From positions 1,426,001-1,490,000 of the forward strand of contig CAVRXH010000006.1 in NCBI GenBank assembly GCA_963725175.1: a stretch of DNA of 64,000 nucleotides. Reading direction: 5' to 3'. The position numbers and the translations under genes were made by a program. Each line of letters begins with the position of its first letter. The first letter of the stretch is position 1. The notes below the pieces were generated by a model that worked only from the letters and a program-made list of their open reading frames with translations, was not told the DNA's origin and ran no database searches. Shown here piece by piece: positions 16,701-25,552 of this stretch. Source of the DNA: DASUBV01 sp963725175. GTDB taxonomy: Bacteria; Actinomycetota; Actinomycetes; Streptosporangiales; Streptosporangiaceae.

Positions 16701-19700
16701 TCAGCTATTGAGCGAAGCGGACTCCTGCGGGTTCGCGTTGGCCGAATCGCCGGCCGCCGGGGCGTCACCGGAATGCTCCGCCGAGGTCCCCTTGGGGGTC
16801 TCCGTGGAGGTCGCCGTGGAGGTCGCCGCCACGCCGTTGGCCTCGGCCGGCTTGGTAGCCCGCCGCCGACGCCGGGCCGGAGCGGCAGCGGGCTCGCCCG
16901 TACCGTCACCCTGCGCGGTTTCGCCCTTGGCCACGTCGCCCTCGGCGGTGCCACCCTTGGCGGCGCTCTTATTCGCGTCGCCCTGCGCGGCTTCAGCCTT
17001 GGCGGTGCCGGCCTTGGCCGTACCAGCCCTGGCGGTGCCAGCCCTGGCGGTGCCAGCCCTAGTGGTGCCAGCCCTGGCGGTGCCGACTCTGGCGGTGCCA
17101 GCACCGGTGGTGCCAGCACCGGTGGTGTCAGCACCGGCAGTGTCAGCCTTGGCGGTGTCAGCCCCGGCGTCAGCCTTGGCGGTGTCAGCACTGGCAGTGT
17201 CAGCCCCGGCAGCGTCAGCCCCGGCAGCGTCAGCCGTCGCGGTGTCGGTCTTGGCGGTGTCGGCCTTGGCGGTGTCAGCCCCGGCGTCAGCCTTGACGGC
17301 GCCAGACCGCGTCGCCCGGACCCGGGTGACTCCAGTCTGGACGGCGCCGACCCGAGCGGTGCCGCCCCGGGTGGGAGTCCGCGTGGCACCGGCCTGAGCG
17401 GCACTGGGCTCCTCAGTAGTGCCAGCCTCAGTAGCGCCCGCCGCAGCGGACTCGGCCTTGGCGGCACCGGTCCCAGCGGCGCTGGCGTCCGTGACGCTGG
17501 CGTCCGCAGTACCGGACTGGGCAGTACCGGACTGGGCAGTACCGGACTCGGATGCGCCAGCTTCCGTGGCCGGGGCGCCCGCCTTCCGGGTGCTAGCCCG
17601 GCGGGACCCGGACCGGCGGCGCCCGCCGCCGGTCGCCTGCTCGCCCTCGGCTGCCCGGCCGCCCTCGATCGTGTGACTGCCTTCGATCGTCTGGCCGCTG
17701 GTGTCCGCCGCGGCCGCGTCGACGGTCCGCGCGGCATCGCCGGCAACCGCGTCGTCCGCAGTCGCCGAAGCGGCCGGGGCGTCGGGGGCGGATCCGTCGG
17801 CACCGCGCGTTCCGGCCCTGGAATTGTCGCCCTTGGGCTGATCTGCCTTGGGCTGATCTCCCTTGGACTGGCGGCCGCCACGCGAGCCGCGGCCGCTCTT
17901 GCCGCCCTTGCCGTCGTCCTTGCCCTTGCCGTCGTCCTCGCGACCGCGGGCCGGGGTGTGATCGACCGGCTCCATGGAGACCAGCACGCCACGGCCGTTG
18001 CAGTGCTCGCAGGTGACCGAGAACGCCTCAAGCAGGCCCGAGCCGACCCGCTTACGGGTCATCTGGACCAAGCCGAGCGAGGTCACCTCGGCGACCTGGT
18101 GCTTGGTGCGGTCCCTGGCCAGGCACTCCAGCAGCCGCCGCAGCACCAGCTCGCGGTTGCTCTCCAGCACCATGTCGATGAAGTCGATCACGATGATGCC
18201 GCCGACGTCCCGCAGCCGGAGCTGCCTGACAATCTCCTCGGCGGCTTCCAGGTTGTTGCGGGTGACGGTCTGCTCCAGGTTCCCGCCGTGACCGGTGAAC
18301 TTGCCGGTGTTCACGTCGATGACCGTCATGGCCTCGGTCGTGTCGATCACCAGCGACCCGCCGCTGGGCAGCCACACCTTGCGCTCCAGCGCCTTGGCGA
18401 GCTGCTCGTCGATGCGGTAGGCGGAGAAAACGTCCTTGGCGTCCTGGTACCGCTCCAGCCGCTCGGCGAGGTGCGGCGCCACGTACCTGACGTACTCGCC
18501 GACCATGTCCCACTCGCCGTCGCTGGCGATGACGAGCTTGCTGAAGTCCTCGTTGAAGATGTCCCTGACCACCCGGATGGTCAGGTCGGGCTCGCTGTAC
18601 AGGAGCTCGGGCGCGGACGCGGTCTTGGACTTGCGCTCGATGGCCTCCCACTGGGCGGCCAGCCGGGACACGTCCCTGGCCAGCTCCTCCTCGGAGGCGC
18701 CCTCGGCGGCGGTGCGCACGATGACGCCGGCGCCCTCGGGCATGACCTGCTTGAGGATCTGCTTGAGCCGGGACCGCTCGGTGTCGGGCAGCTTGCGGCT
18801 GATCCCGGTCATGCTGGCGCCTGGCACGTAGACCAGGTAACGGCCGGGCAGGCTGACCTGGCTGGTCAGCCGGGCGCCCTTGTGCCCGATCGGGTCCTTG
18901 GTGACCTGCACCAGGATCGACTGGCCGGACTTGAGCGCCGACTCGATCCGCTTGGACTCGCCTTCCAGGCCGCTGGCATCGAAGTTGACCTCGCCCGCGT
19001 ACAGGACGGCGTTGCGGCCCTTGCCAATGTCGACGAACGCGGCCTCCATGGAGGGCAGCACGTTCTGCACCTTGCCGAGGTACACGTTGCCGACGTAGGA
19101 CTGGTGGCTGGCCTTGTCGACGTAGTGCTCGACCAGGATGCCGTCTTCCAGCACCGCGATCTGGGTGCGGTCGCCGCGCTGGCGGACCACCATCTCCCGC
19201 TGCACGGCCTCGCGGCGGGCGAGGAACTCGGACTCGGTGATGATCGGCGGGCGGCGGCGGCCGGACTCGCGGCCCTCGCGGCGGCGCTGCCGCTTGGCCT
19301 CAAGCCGGGTCGAGCCCTTCACGCCACGGACGTCATCGTTGTCGCTGGCCTGGCGCGGCTGGCGGACGTGCACGACGGTGTTCGGCGGGTCATCCGCCGC
19401 CGCGGCCTCGCCTGACTCGCCGCCGGAACCGCTGCGCCGCCGCCGGCGGCGGCGGCGCGGGCCGGTGCCGCCCTCGGCGTCGTCGGCGCCCTGCGCGGGA
19501 CCGTTGCCCTCCTGGACGTCGGCTTCCGCGTCGGCGGCCGGCTCGGCCTCGGCCTGCTGGCCAGGCTCGGCGGCGTCCTCGGCGGTGCGCTTGCCGTGGC
19601 CTCGGCCACCGCGCCTGCGGCGCCGGCTCCCGGACTCGCCGTCGTCCAGGCGCTCGGTGTCGGACGGCCCCTGGCCGGCGTCGGCCTGGCCGGACGCGCC

Positions 19701-20162
19701 GCCCTTGGCCGCACCGCCGCTCTTGGCCGTACCGCTCTTAGCGGGGGCACTCTTAGCGGGGGCGCTCTTGGCCGGAGCGCTCTTAGCCGCGCCGGCGTTC
19801 CTCGTGGAACCGCCGCCCTTCCCCGCCGCGGCGCCGGCGGCCTGGCCGGCCGGAGGGCCGGAGGGCTGCTGGCGCGCGGGGGTCACGTCCGGCGGCTGGA
19901 AGACGACGGCGGGCGGCTGGAAGGTCGCGGACGGCGCCTGGGCGGCCGGGGCCTTGTCGCCGCGCTGCGCGGCGCTGAACGCCGGCTGGGCGGGCTCGTG
20001 TTTCGCCGCCGGGGCGGCGGTGCCGGATTCCGGCGGGCCGGCTGGTCTGCTTACCGCGCGCCTGGCGCGGCGCAGCAGCCCACGCCGCTGGCTTTCGCCC
20101 TGCTCGCCGGTTCCGCCTGATCCATCAGGTGCTTCCCTGCTCTGTCGCTCGATCTCGAGCAT
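16701..20162 (-). CDS. rne: Ribonuclease E/G with long disordered tails
   Basis: About 1153 residues. The first ~300 are low-complexity with RRRRRR blocks. An S1 domain follows (~325–400) and then the RNase E/G catalytic core. The two metal-binding aspartates are in VIDVNTGKF (~615) and IVIDFIDM (~660), and the Zn-link CEHCNGRG is near 720. The last ~430 residues are Ala/Gly/Thr/Lys pentads encoded by imperfect 15-bp repeats. RNase E starts most mRNA decay and processes rRNA; the tails of actinobacterial enzymes bind RNA and degradosome partners. ATG 20162 (MLEIERQ) has GGGAGAG upstream. The order TIGR03936–rne–rplU–rpmA is conserved in actinobacteria. Confidence 0.93.
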   Translation of the reverse strand: MLEIERQSREAPDGSGGTGEQGESQRRGLLRRARRAVSRPAGPPESGTAAPAAKHEPAQPAFSAAQRGDKAPAAQAPSATFQPPAVVFQPPDVTPARQQPSGPPAGQAAGAAAGKGGGSTRNAGAAKSAPAKSAPAKSAPAKSGTAKSGGAAKGGASGQADAGQGPSDTERLDDGESGSRRRRRGGRGHGKRTAEDAAEPGQQAEAEPAADAEADVQEGNGPAQGADDAEGGTGPRRRRRRRRSGSGGESGEAAAADDPPNTVVHVRQPRQASDNDDVRGVKGSTRLEAKRQRRREGRESGRRRPPIITESEFLARREAVQREMVVRQRGDRTQIAVLEDGILVEHYVDKASHQSYVGNVYLGKVQNVLPSMEAAFVDIGKGRNAVLYAGEVNFDASGLEGESKRIESALKSGQSILVQVTKDPIGHKGARLTSQVSLPGRYLVYVPGASMTGISRKLPDTERSRLKQILKQVMPEGAGVIVRTAAEGASEEELARDVSRLAAQWEAIERKSKTASAPELLYSEPDLTIRVVRDIFNEDFSKLVIASDGEWDMVGEYVRYVAPHLAERLERYQDAKDVFSAYRIDEQLAKALERKVWLPSGGSLVIDTTEAMTVIDVNTGKFTGHGGNLEQTVTRNNLEAAEEIVRQLRLRDVGGIIVIDFIDMVLESNRELVLRRLLECLARDRTKHQVAEVTSLGLVQMTRKRVGSGLLEAFSVTCEHCNGRGVLVSMEPVDHTPARGREDDGKGKDDGKGGKSGRGSRGGRQSKGDQPKADQPKGDNSRAGTRGADGSAPDAPAASATADDAVAGDAARTVDAAAADTSGQTIEGSHTIEGGRAAEGEQATGGGRRRSGSRRASTRKAGAPATEAGASESGTAQSGTAQSGTADASVTDASAAGTGAAKAESAAAGATEAGTTEEPSAAQAGATRTPTRGGTARVGAVQTGVTRVRATRSGAVKADAGADTAKADTAKTDTATADAAGADAAGADTASADTAKADAGADTAKADTAGADTTGAGTTGAGTARVGTARAGTTRAGTARAGTARAGTAKAGTAKAEAAQGDANKSAAKGGTAEGDVAKGETAQGDGTGEPAAAPARRRRRATKPAEANGVAATSTATSTETPKGTSAEHSGDAPAAGDSANANPQESASLNS
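16990..17300. repeat. Imperfect 15-bp tandem repeats in the rne tail
   Basis: About 20 diverged units near GGCGGTGCCAGCCCT (plus strand), encoding pentads such as ADTAK, AGTAR and AGTTR. A second short array of GCAGTACCGGACTGG lies at about 17506–17550. Confidence 0.75.
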
Positions 20163-20412
20163 GCGGGCAATCTCTCCCGTCAGGCTCCCGGGCGCCGGCG
20201 GCCACCGCTGGCCGCCCCGCGCCGCGCGGGAGCTGTTCGTACGCGCCGTGTGAGGCGGTGGGCGTCCAAACGCCGCTTCCCGCATCCAGGCGCGTTGCCT
20301 TTTCCTGTCTCTGGCGCGCGTGCCCGTCCCGGCGCGCGGCCCCGCCTGTGGCGGGCCAGCGCGGGTCGGGCGCGCCCGCCTCGGGCCGTGCTGGCCTCGC
20401 GAGCCGGTTCGG

Positions 20413-20464
20413 CCCGGAAGCGACAGCCGGCCCGGAGCTTCCGGGCGCGCTAGCCGCTAGCGCG
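20413..20464 (-). terminator. Two adjacent hairpins between the TIGR03936 gene and rne
   Basis: CGCGCTAG-CCG-CTAGCGCG (20446–20464) begins 3 nt after the TIGR03936 gene's stop codon; CCCGGAAGC … GCTTCCGGG (20413–20445) follows directly. They may terminate the radical-SAM transcript or structure a long rne leader. I see nothing else in the 305-bp gap 20163–20467. Confidence 0.45.
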
Positions 20465-20467
20465 GTA

Positions 20468-21223
20468 CTAGCCATCGGTGCCTCCTGCACCGCCGGTGCC
20501 CGCTATGGCACCGGACTCCGGGCTCGCCGGTCCCTGCGCCAGCCGGGTCACCAGCGGTGGTGACGACGGCGCGAGGTCCGACATGCCGCGGAGCGCGACC
20601 AAGATGTCATCGGGTCGCACGGCAGGTGTCATGTGCCGAACAACCATTCGAAGTATCGCACACCCGACGCCGCGCTCCTGCGCGGCTCGCCGGTCTAGCT
20701 CCATGGACGCCACGGCGGCACGGGTATCGAACCGCCGGACTCCCTTGCTGGTCAGCCGCTCCACTTCCGCGCTGTCCGCGGCGAGGAAGGCCGCCACTGC
20801 CCGCGTCGCCTGGGTAGGCGCGACGCCGGGCAGTTCCACCTGCCACTGCGAGACCTCCAGGCACGACCCCGGCGCCCGGGCCAGGTCGGTGACCTCGATC
20901 ACGTCGATCCCGTCCGGCAGCGCGGCGTCCAGCCGCGTCCTGACGTCGTCCGGGTCGGCCAGCGCGGTGAGCGAGATCTCCAGGTACTCGGCCTCGCTGG
21001 CCGCGCCCGTGGGTGCCCCGCCGGAGTAAGAGATCTTGGGGTGCGGAGAGAAGCCAGCGGAATAGGCGACCGGCAGGCCGGCCTTCCGCACTCCCCGTTC
21101 CACCGCACGCGCGATATCCCTGTGACTCGCAAAACGCAACTTGCTCCGCTTAGCGTACCTGATGGCCAGCCGCTGGACGGCTGGCGGCGGGGGCGGCGAG
21201 TCTGGCGCGGGCCGCGGGGCCAC
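20468..21223 (-). CDS. TIGR03936 family radical SAM-associated protein (DUF2344)
   Basis: About 251 residues. The conserved core RYAKRSKLRFASHRD and FSPHPKISY is typical of DUF2344, which pairs with the TIGR03960 radical SAM enzyme either fused or adjacent. GTG 21223 overlaps the upstream stop (TAGTG), implying translational coupling. The biochemical role is unknown; the two proteins probably form one tRNA/rRNA- or cofactor-related modification system. The last ~25 residues are Ser/Gly-rich. Confidence 0.88.
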   Translation of the reverse strand: MAPRPAPDSPPPPPAVQRLAIRYAKRSKLRFASHRDIARAVERGVRKAGLPVAYSAGFSPHPKISYSGGAPTGAASEAEYLEISLTALADPDDVRTRLDAALPDGIDVIEVTDLARAPGSCLEVSQWQVELPGVAPTQATRAVAAFLAADSAEVERLTSKGVRRFDTRAAVASMELDRRAAQERGVGCAILRMVVRHMTPAVRPDDILVALRGMSDLAPSSPPLVTRLAQGPASPESGAIAGTGGAGGTDG

Positions 21224-23187
21224 TAGGGGTGCCCGCCGGCGGGTGTCCCCTGGCCGGTGCCGGCCACCGCCAGCGGCAGCAGCCGCCGGCCGGTCGGCCC
21301 GACCTCGATCTCGGTGTCCATCGCCGGGCAGACCCCGCACTCGAAGCAGGGCGTCCAGCGGCAGTCCTCAACCTCGTCCGAGTCCGGGTCGATGGCGGCC
21401 AGCCAGTCCTGCCAGAGCCAGTCGCGGTCAAGCCCGGCGTCCAGGTGGTCCCACGGCAGTACCTCGCCGTAGGGCCGCTCCCTGGTGGTGTACCAGGCCA
21501 GGTCCACGCCCTCGCTGGCCAGCGCCTCCTTCGCGCACCGCTCCCAGCGCTCGTAGGAGAATGTCTCGCTCCAGCCATCGAACCGGCCGCCGTCCGCCCA
21601 GACCGCCCTGATCACCTTGGCCACCCGCCGGTCGCCCCTGGACAGCAGGCCCTCGACCATCGACGGCTTGCCGTCGTGGTAACGGAACCCGATCGACCGC
21701 CCGTAGGCCCGGTCCGCCCTGATCGCCGCGCCAAGCGCGCGGAGCCGGGCGTCCACGACCTCGTGGTCGCACTGCGCGGCCCACTGGAACGGGGTGTGCG
21801 GCTTGGGCACGAACCCGCCGATGGACACCGTGCACCTGATGTCCTTGCGGCCGCTGGCCGCCCGGCCCGCCTCGATGACCCGCCTGGCCACCCTGGCGAT
21901 GGCCGTCACGTCCTCGTCTGTCTCGGTGGGCAGCCCGCACATGAAGTAGAGCTTGACCTGCCGCCAGCCGCTGGCGTACGCGGTGCTGACCGTCTTGATC
22001 AGGTCATCCTCGGTGACCATCTTGTTGATCACCTTGCGGATCCGGTCGGTGCCGCCCTCCGGGGCGAAGGTCAGCCCCGAGCGGCGGCCGCCCCGGCTCA
22101 GCTCGTTGGCGAGCGTCACGTTGAACGCGTCCACCCGGGTGGACGGCAGCGACAGGCCGGTGTTGGTGCCCTCATAGCGGTCGGCCAGGTCGATGGCGAT
22201 CTCGTTGATCTCGCTGTGGTCGGCGCTGGACAGCGAGAGCAGCCCGACCTCGCTGAACCCGCTGGCCTCCAGGCCGGCCTGCACCATGTCGCCGACGGTG
22301 GAGATGGACCGCTCCCGGACCGGCCGGGTGATCATGCCCGCCTGGCAGAACCGGCAGCCCCTGGTGCAGCCGCGGAAGATCTCCACGCTGAACCGCTCGT
22401 GCACCGACTCGGCCAGCGGCACGATCGGCTTGCGCGGATACTGCCATTCGTCCAGGTCCATGACGGTGTGCTTGGCGACGGCGCGGGGCACGCCGGGACG
22501 GTTCGGGGTGACGCTGCCGATGGCACCGTCCGGCCGGTAGCTCACGTCGTAGAAGCGCGGCACGTAGACGCCGCCCGCGGTGGCGAGCTGGAGCAGCAGC
22601 CCGTCCCTGCCGCCTGGCCGGCCGGCCGCCTTCCAGGCCGCGATCAGGTCGGTGATGGCCAGCACCGCCTGCTCGCCGTCGCCGAGCACGGCGCCGTCGA
22701 TGAACTCGGCGACCGGCTCGGGGTTGAACGCCGCGTGCCCGCCGGCCAGCACCACCGGGTCCGCCTCGCCGCGATCCGCCGCCGCCAGCGGGATGCCGGC
22801 GAGGTCGAGCGCGGTCAGCAGGTTGGTGTAGCACAGCTCGGTCGCGAAGCTGACGCCGAGCACGTCGAACTCGCGGACCGGCCGGTGGCTGTCCACGGTG
22901 AACTGCGGCACCTGGTGCTCGCGCATCAGCGCTTCCAGGTCCTGCCAGACGCTGTAGGTCCGCTCGGCCAGCGTGTCGTCGCGCTCGTTGAGCACCTCGT
23001 AGAGGATCTGGATGCCCTGATTGGGCACCCCGACCTCGTAGGCATCGGGGTACATGAGCGCCCACCGGACCGCTGCGGAGTCCCAGTCCTTGACAACCGA
23101 GTTCAGCTCGCCGCCCACATACTGGATGGGCTTGCGGACCAGGGGTAGCAGCGGCTCCAGCCGTGGGTAAACAGACTGCGCAGCCAT
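21223..23187 (-). CDS. TIGR03960 family B12-binding radical SAM protein
   Basis: About 654 residues. An N-terminal B12-binding-like region (to ~residue 210) is followed by the radical SAM core with the cluster motif RGCTRGCRFCQAG (CxxxCxxC). The C-terminal part contains WRYTPCFECGVC-like cysteines (CRWTPCFECGVCPAM) that may hold a second metal centre. Function in the family is undefined. It is first of a pair with the TIGR03936 gene, ahead of rne. ATG 23187 is used; GTG two codons upstream is equally possible. Confidence 0.9.
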   Translation of the reverse strand: MAAQSVYPRLEPLLPLVRKPIQYVGGELNSVVKDWDSAAVRWALMYPDAYEVGVPNQGIQILYEVLNERDDTLAERTYSVWQDLEALMREHQVPQFTVDSHRPVREFDVLGVSFATELCYTNLLTALDLAGIPLAAADRGEADPVVLAGGHAAFNPEPVAEFIDGAVLGDGEQAVLAITDLIAAWKAAGRPGGRDGLLLQLATAGGVYVPRFYDVSYRPDGAIGSVTPNRPGVPRAVAKHTVMDLDEWQYPRKPIVPLAESVHERFSVEIFRGCTRGCRFCQAGMITRPVRERSISTVGDMVQAGLEASGFSEVGLLSLSSADHSEINEIAIDLADRYEGTNTGLSLPSTRVDAFNVTLANELSRGGRRSGLTFAPEGGTDRIRKVINKMVTEDDLIKTVSTAYASGWRQVKLYFMCGLPTETDEDVTAIARVARRVIEAGRAASGRKDIRCTVSIGGFVPKPHTPFQWAAQCDHEVVDARLRALGAAIRADRAYGRSIGFRYHDGKPSMVEGLLSRGDRRVAKVIRAVWADGGRFDGWSETFSYERWERCAKEALASEGVDLAWYTTRERPYGEVLPWDHLDAGLDRDWLWQDWLAAIDPDSDEVEDCRWTPCFECGVCPAMDTEIEVGPTGRRLLPLAVAGTGQGTPAGGHP

Positions 23188-23356
23188 CGTCACAGGCTAC
23201 CGCCGGCCAGCGCACCGTCGAGCCCGCACGTCGCCTGACCGGCCGCGGCCGGACCCTATTTTCCTACGAAACTGGCTGCTATGGTCTCAATCCGGCCAGG
23301 GAGTACGAATCCCGGCCGGGCGTGGCCCCGGGCCCGGGCGGTGCGGTGGAGGTGGC

Positions 23357-24316
23357 ATGCAGGTCGATCCGTACATCATCCTCGGCAGCGCGATCGTCGG
23401 GCTGCTCGTCGGCCTGACCGGTGCGGGCGGCGGCGCGCTGATGACGCCGATGCTGATCTTGCTGTTCGGCGTCAAGCCGTCCACCGCCATCTCCAGCGAC
23501 CTGGTCGCCGCCGTGCTGATGCGGCCGGTCGGCGCGGCGGTGCACCTGCGCAAGGGCACCGTGAACCTGAAGATGGTGAGCTGGCTGGTCGTCGGCTCGG
23601 TGCCGATGGCCTTCGTCGGCGCCTACCTGCTGCACCTGCTGGGCAACCAGTCCGCCGCCCAGGATCACGTGGAGATCGCGCTGGGCGCGGCGCTGCTGAT
23701 CGGCGCGGCGGCCATGGTGCTGCGCTACGTGCTGGACTGGCGCGGCGGGCAGCAGCGGCTGGCCAGCGTCAGGGAGATCACCATCCGGCCCGCGCTGACC
23801 GTGCTGATCGGCGCCATCGGCGGGGTCATCGTCGGCATGACGTCGGTGGGCTCGGGCTCGCTGATGATCGTGCTGCTGCTGTTCCTTTACCCGATGATCG
23901 GGGCCGGGCAGCTTGTCGGCACCGACCTGACCCAGGCGGTGCCGCTGACCCTGGCGGCCGCGCTTGGCGCGCTGGCGTTCGGCCATGTCGAGTTCGGGAT
24001 CACCACCTCGATCGTGATCGGCAGCATCCCGGCGGTGCTGGTCGGCTCGTTCCTGTCCTCCCGCGCGCCGGACAAGTTCATCAGGCCGGTCATCACCTTC
24101 GTCATCTTCGCCTCCGGACTGAAGTACGTGGGCCTGGGCACCACGACGCTGGGCTGGGTGCTGTGCGCGGTGCTGGCGGCGGGCGCGGTGGCCTGGCTGG
24201 CCCGCGCCCGGCCCTGGCAGCGCAGCAGCGAGTCCGGGTCAGGCGGTAAAGACCGTGCGGTGCCGGTAGACGGCCTGGAGACAGCCGATGGCGATCATGT
24301 CGGCGAACATGGCTGA
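23357..24316 (+). CDS. Sulfite exporter TauE/SafE family permease
   Basis: 319 residues with about eight hydrophobic segments and the paired glycine-rich signatures GLLVGLTGAGGGALMTP and GGVIVGMTSVGSGSLMI of this family. It would transport sulfite, sulfonates or another small anion. ATG is preceded by GGAGGTGG. The last 26 codons overlap the 3' end of convergent rodA by 78 bp and are hydrophilic, so the frame may be extended by a lost stop or a small indel; the membrane core is complete without them. Confidence 0.86.
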   Translation: MQVDPYIILGSAIVGLLVGLTGAGGGALMTPMLILLFGVKPSTAISSDLVAAVLMRPVGAAVHLRKGTVNLKMVSWLVVGSVPMAFVGAYLLHLLGNQSAAQDHVEIALGAALLIGAAAMVLRYVLDWRGGQQRLASVREITIRPALTVLIGAIGGVIVGMTSVGSGSLMIVLLLFLYPMIGAGQLVGTDLTQAVPLTLAAALGALAFGHVEFGITTSIVIGSIPAVLVGSFLSSRAPDKFIRPVITFVIFASGLKYVGLGTTTLGWVLCAVLAAGAVAWLARARPWQRSSESGSGGKDRAVPVDGLETADGDHVGEHG

Positions 24317-25552
24317 CCCGCCGTAGGAGACGAACGGCAGCGGCAGTCCGGTCACCGGCATGATGCCCATGGTCATGCCGATGTTGACGAAGGACTGGAC
24401 GCCGAACCAGATCGCCACGCCGGCCGCCACCAGCATGCCGAACTGATCGTCGGCACGCTGGGCGATGCGCAGCGCGCGCAGCAGCACCACGGCCAGCAGG
24501 AAGATGATCAGCGCGCAGCCGAGAAAGCCGATCTCCTCGCCGGCCACCGCGAAGATGAAGTCGGTGTGCTGCTCGGGCACGAAGTTGCCGTTGACGAGCT
24601 GGCCGTGGAACAGGCCCTGCCCGGTCAGCTTGCCGGTGGCGATGGCGATCTTGGACTGGGCGGCGCTGTAGCCGGTGCCGCGCGGGTCCGCCGACGGGTG
24701 CAGGAACGCGGTCAGCCTGCTGACCTGGTAGGACTTGAGCAGGTGCAGGTTGATCACGGCAACCATGGCCAGCGTCGCGCCGGCCGCCAGGCCGACCAGC
24801 CAGGTCAGCCGGATGCCGGACAGCGCGATCAGCCCGACGATCAGGGCCAGCATCAGGATGACCACGCCGAGGTCGGGCTCGGCGACCACCAGCACGGTCG
24901 GCACCACCGCGACCCCCAGCGCGATGCCGATGGCCCGCAGCCGGGGCCGCTTCTCTCCCTGGCGCAGCTCGCCGACGATCATCGCCGTCATCAGGATGAC
25001 GGCGAGCTTGGCGAACTCCGATGGCTCTATCTGGAAGCCGCCAGGCAGCGAGATCCACGAGTAGGCCCCGTTGACGATGGACCCGAGCGGGGTCAGCACC
25101 ACGATCAGGCCCAGGCAGGAAACCCCGTACAGCACCGGCGCGTACAGCCGGAGCTGCCGGTAGTCCAGGAACGAGACGGCCGCCATGAACGCCAGCCCGA
25201 GCGCGATGTTGAGCAGCTGCTTCATCAGGTAGGTGCGCGGGTCCTGGCCGGAGCTGAGCAGTCCTGGCTGAGTGGCGGACCAGACCAGCAGGGTGCCCAT
25301 CAGGCTCAGCGCCAGCACCGCGGCTAGCAGGATCCAGTCAAGGCGGCGCAGCGGCGAGTTCCTGGCCATCGCCTTCTTGCCCAGGTCGGCGAGGCGGTGG
25401 CCGAGGCCGCGGCGACTGCCGAGGCTGCTGCCGAACCCGCCCCGGCCGGTGTCCAGCGGAGCCAGGCTCCGGTACCCGCCGCCCGGCGGCTGGGCGCCGG
25501 CCGGATGGTCGCGGCGCCGACCCAGGTCGCGCAGGTCGCGGACGGAAGTCAC
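24239..25552 (-). CDS. rodA: Rod shape-determining protein RodA (SEDS glycosyltransferase)
   Basis: 437 residues: a ~65-residue cytosolic N-terminal extension, then about ten TM segments. SEDS motifs visible are HTDFIFAVAGEEIGFLG and the C-terminal GLPLPFVSYGGSAM. RodA polymerises lipid II glycan strands with PBP2 during side-wall growth. GTG 25552 overlaps the PBP2 stop (GTGA), so the two partners are translationally coupled. It is the last gene of the mreB–mreC–mreD–PBP2–rodA operon. Confidence 0.94.
   Translation of the reverse strand: MTSVRDLRDLGRRRDHPAGAQPPGGGYRSLAPLDTGRGGFGSSLGSRRGLGHRLADLGKKAMARNSPLRRLDWILLAAVLALSLMGTLLVWSATQPGLLSSGQDPRTYLMKQLLNIALGLAFMAAVSFLDYRQLRLYAPVLYGVSCLGLIVVLTPLGSIVNGAYSWISLPGGFQIEPSEFAKLAVILMTAMIVGELRQGEKRPRLRAIGIALGVAVVPTVLVVAEPDLGVVILMLALIVGLIALSGIRLTWLVGLAAGATLAMVAVINLHLLKSYQVSRLTAFLHPSADPRGTGYSAAQSKIAIATGKLTGQGLFHGQLVNGNFVPEQHTDFIFAVAGEEIGFLGCALIIFLLAVVLLRALRIAQRADDQFGMLVAAGVAIWFGVQSFVNIGMTMGIMPVTGLPLPFVSYGGSAMFADMIAIGCLQAVYRHRTVFTA

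Noticed and set aside
16990..17550. Repeat arrays as a possible CRISPR or non-coding satellite
   Set aside because: The 15-bp units are contiguous without spacers and keep the rne reading frame, so they are coding repeats.
16773..19415. 880-codon plus-strand open frame opposite rne
   Set aside because: It mirrors the high-GC codon bias of rne; the minus strand carries the RNase E catalytic motifs and normal gene order.
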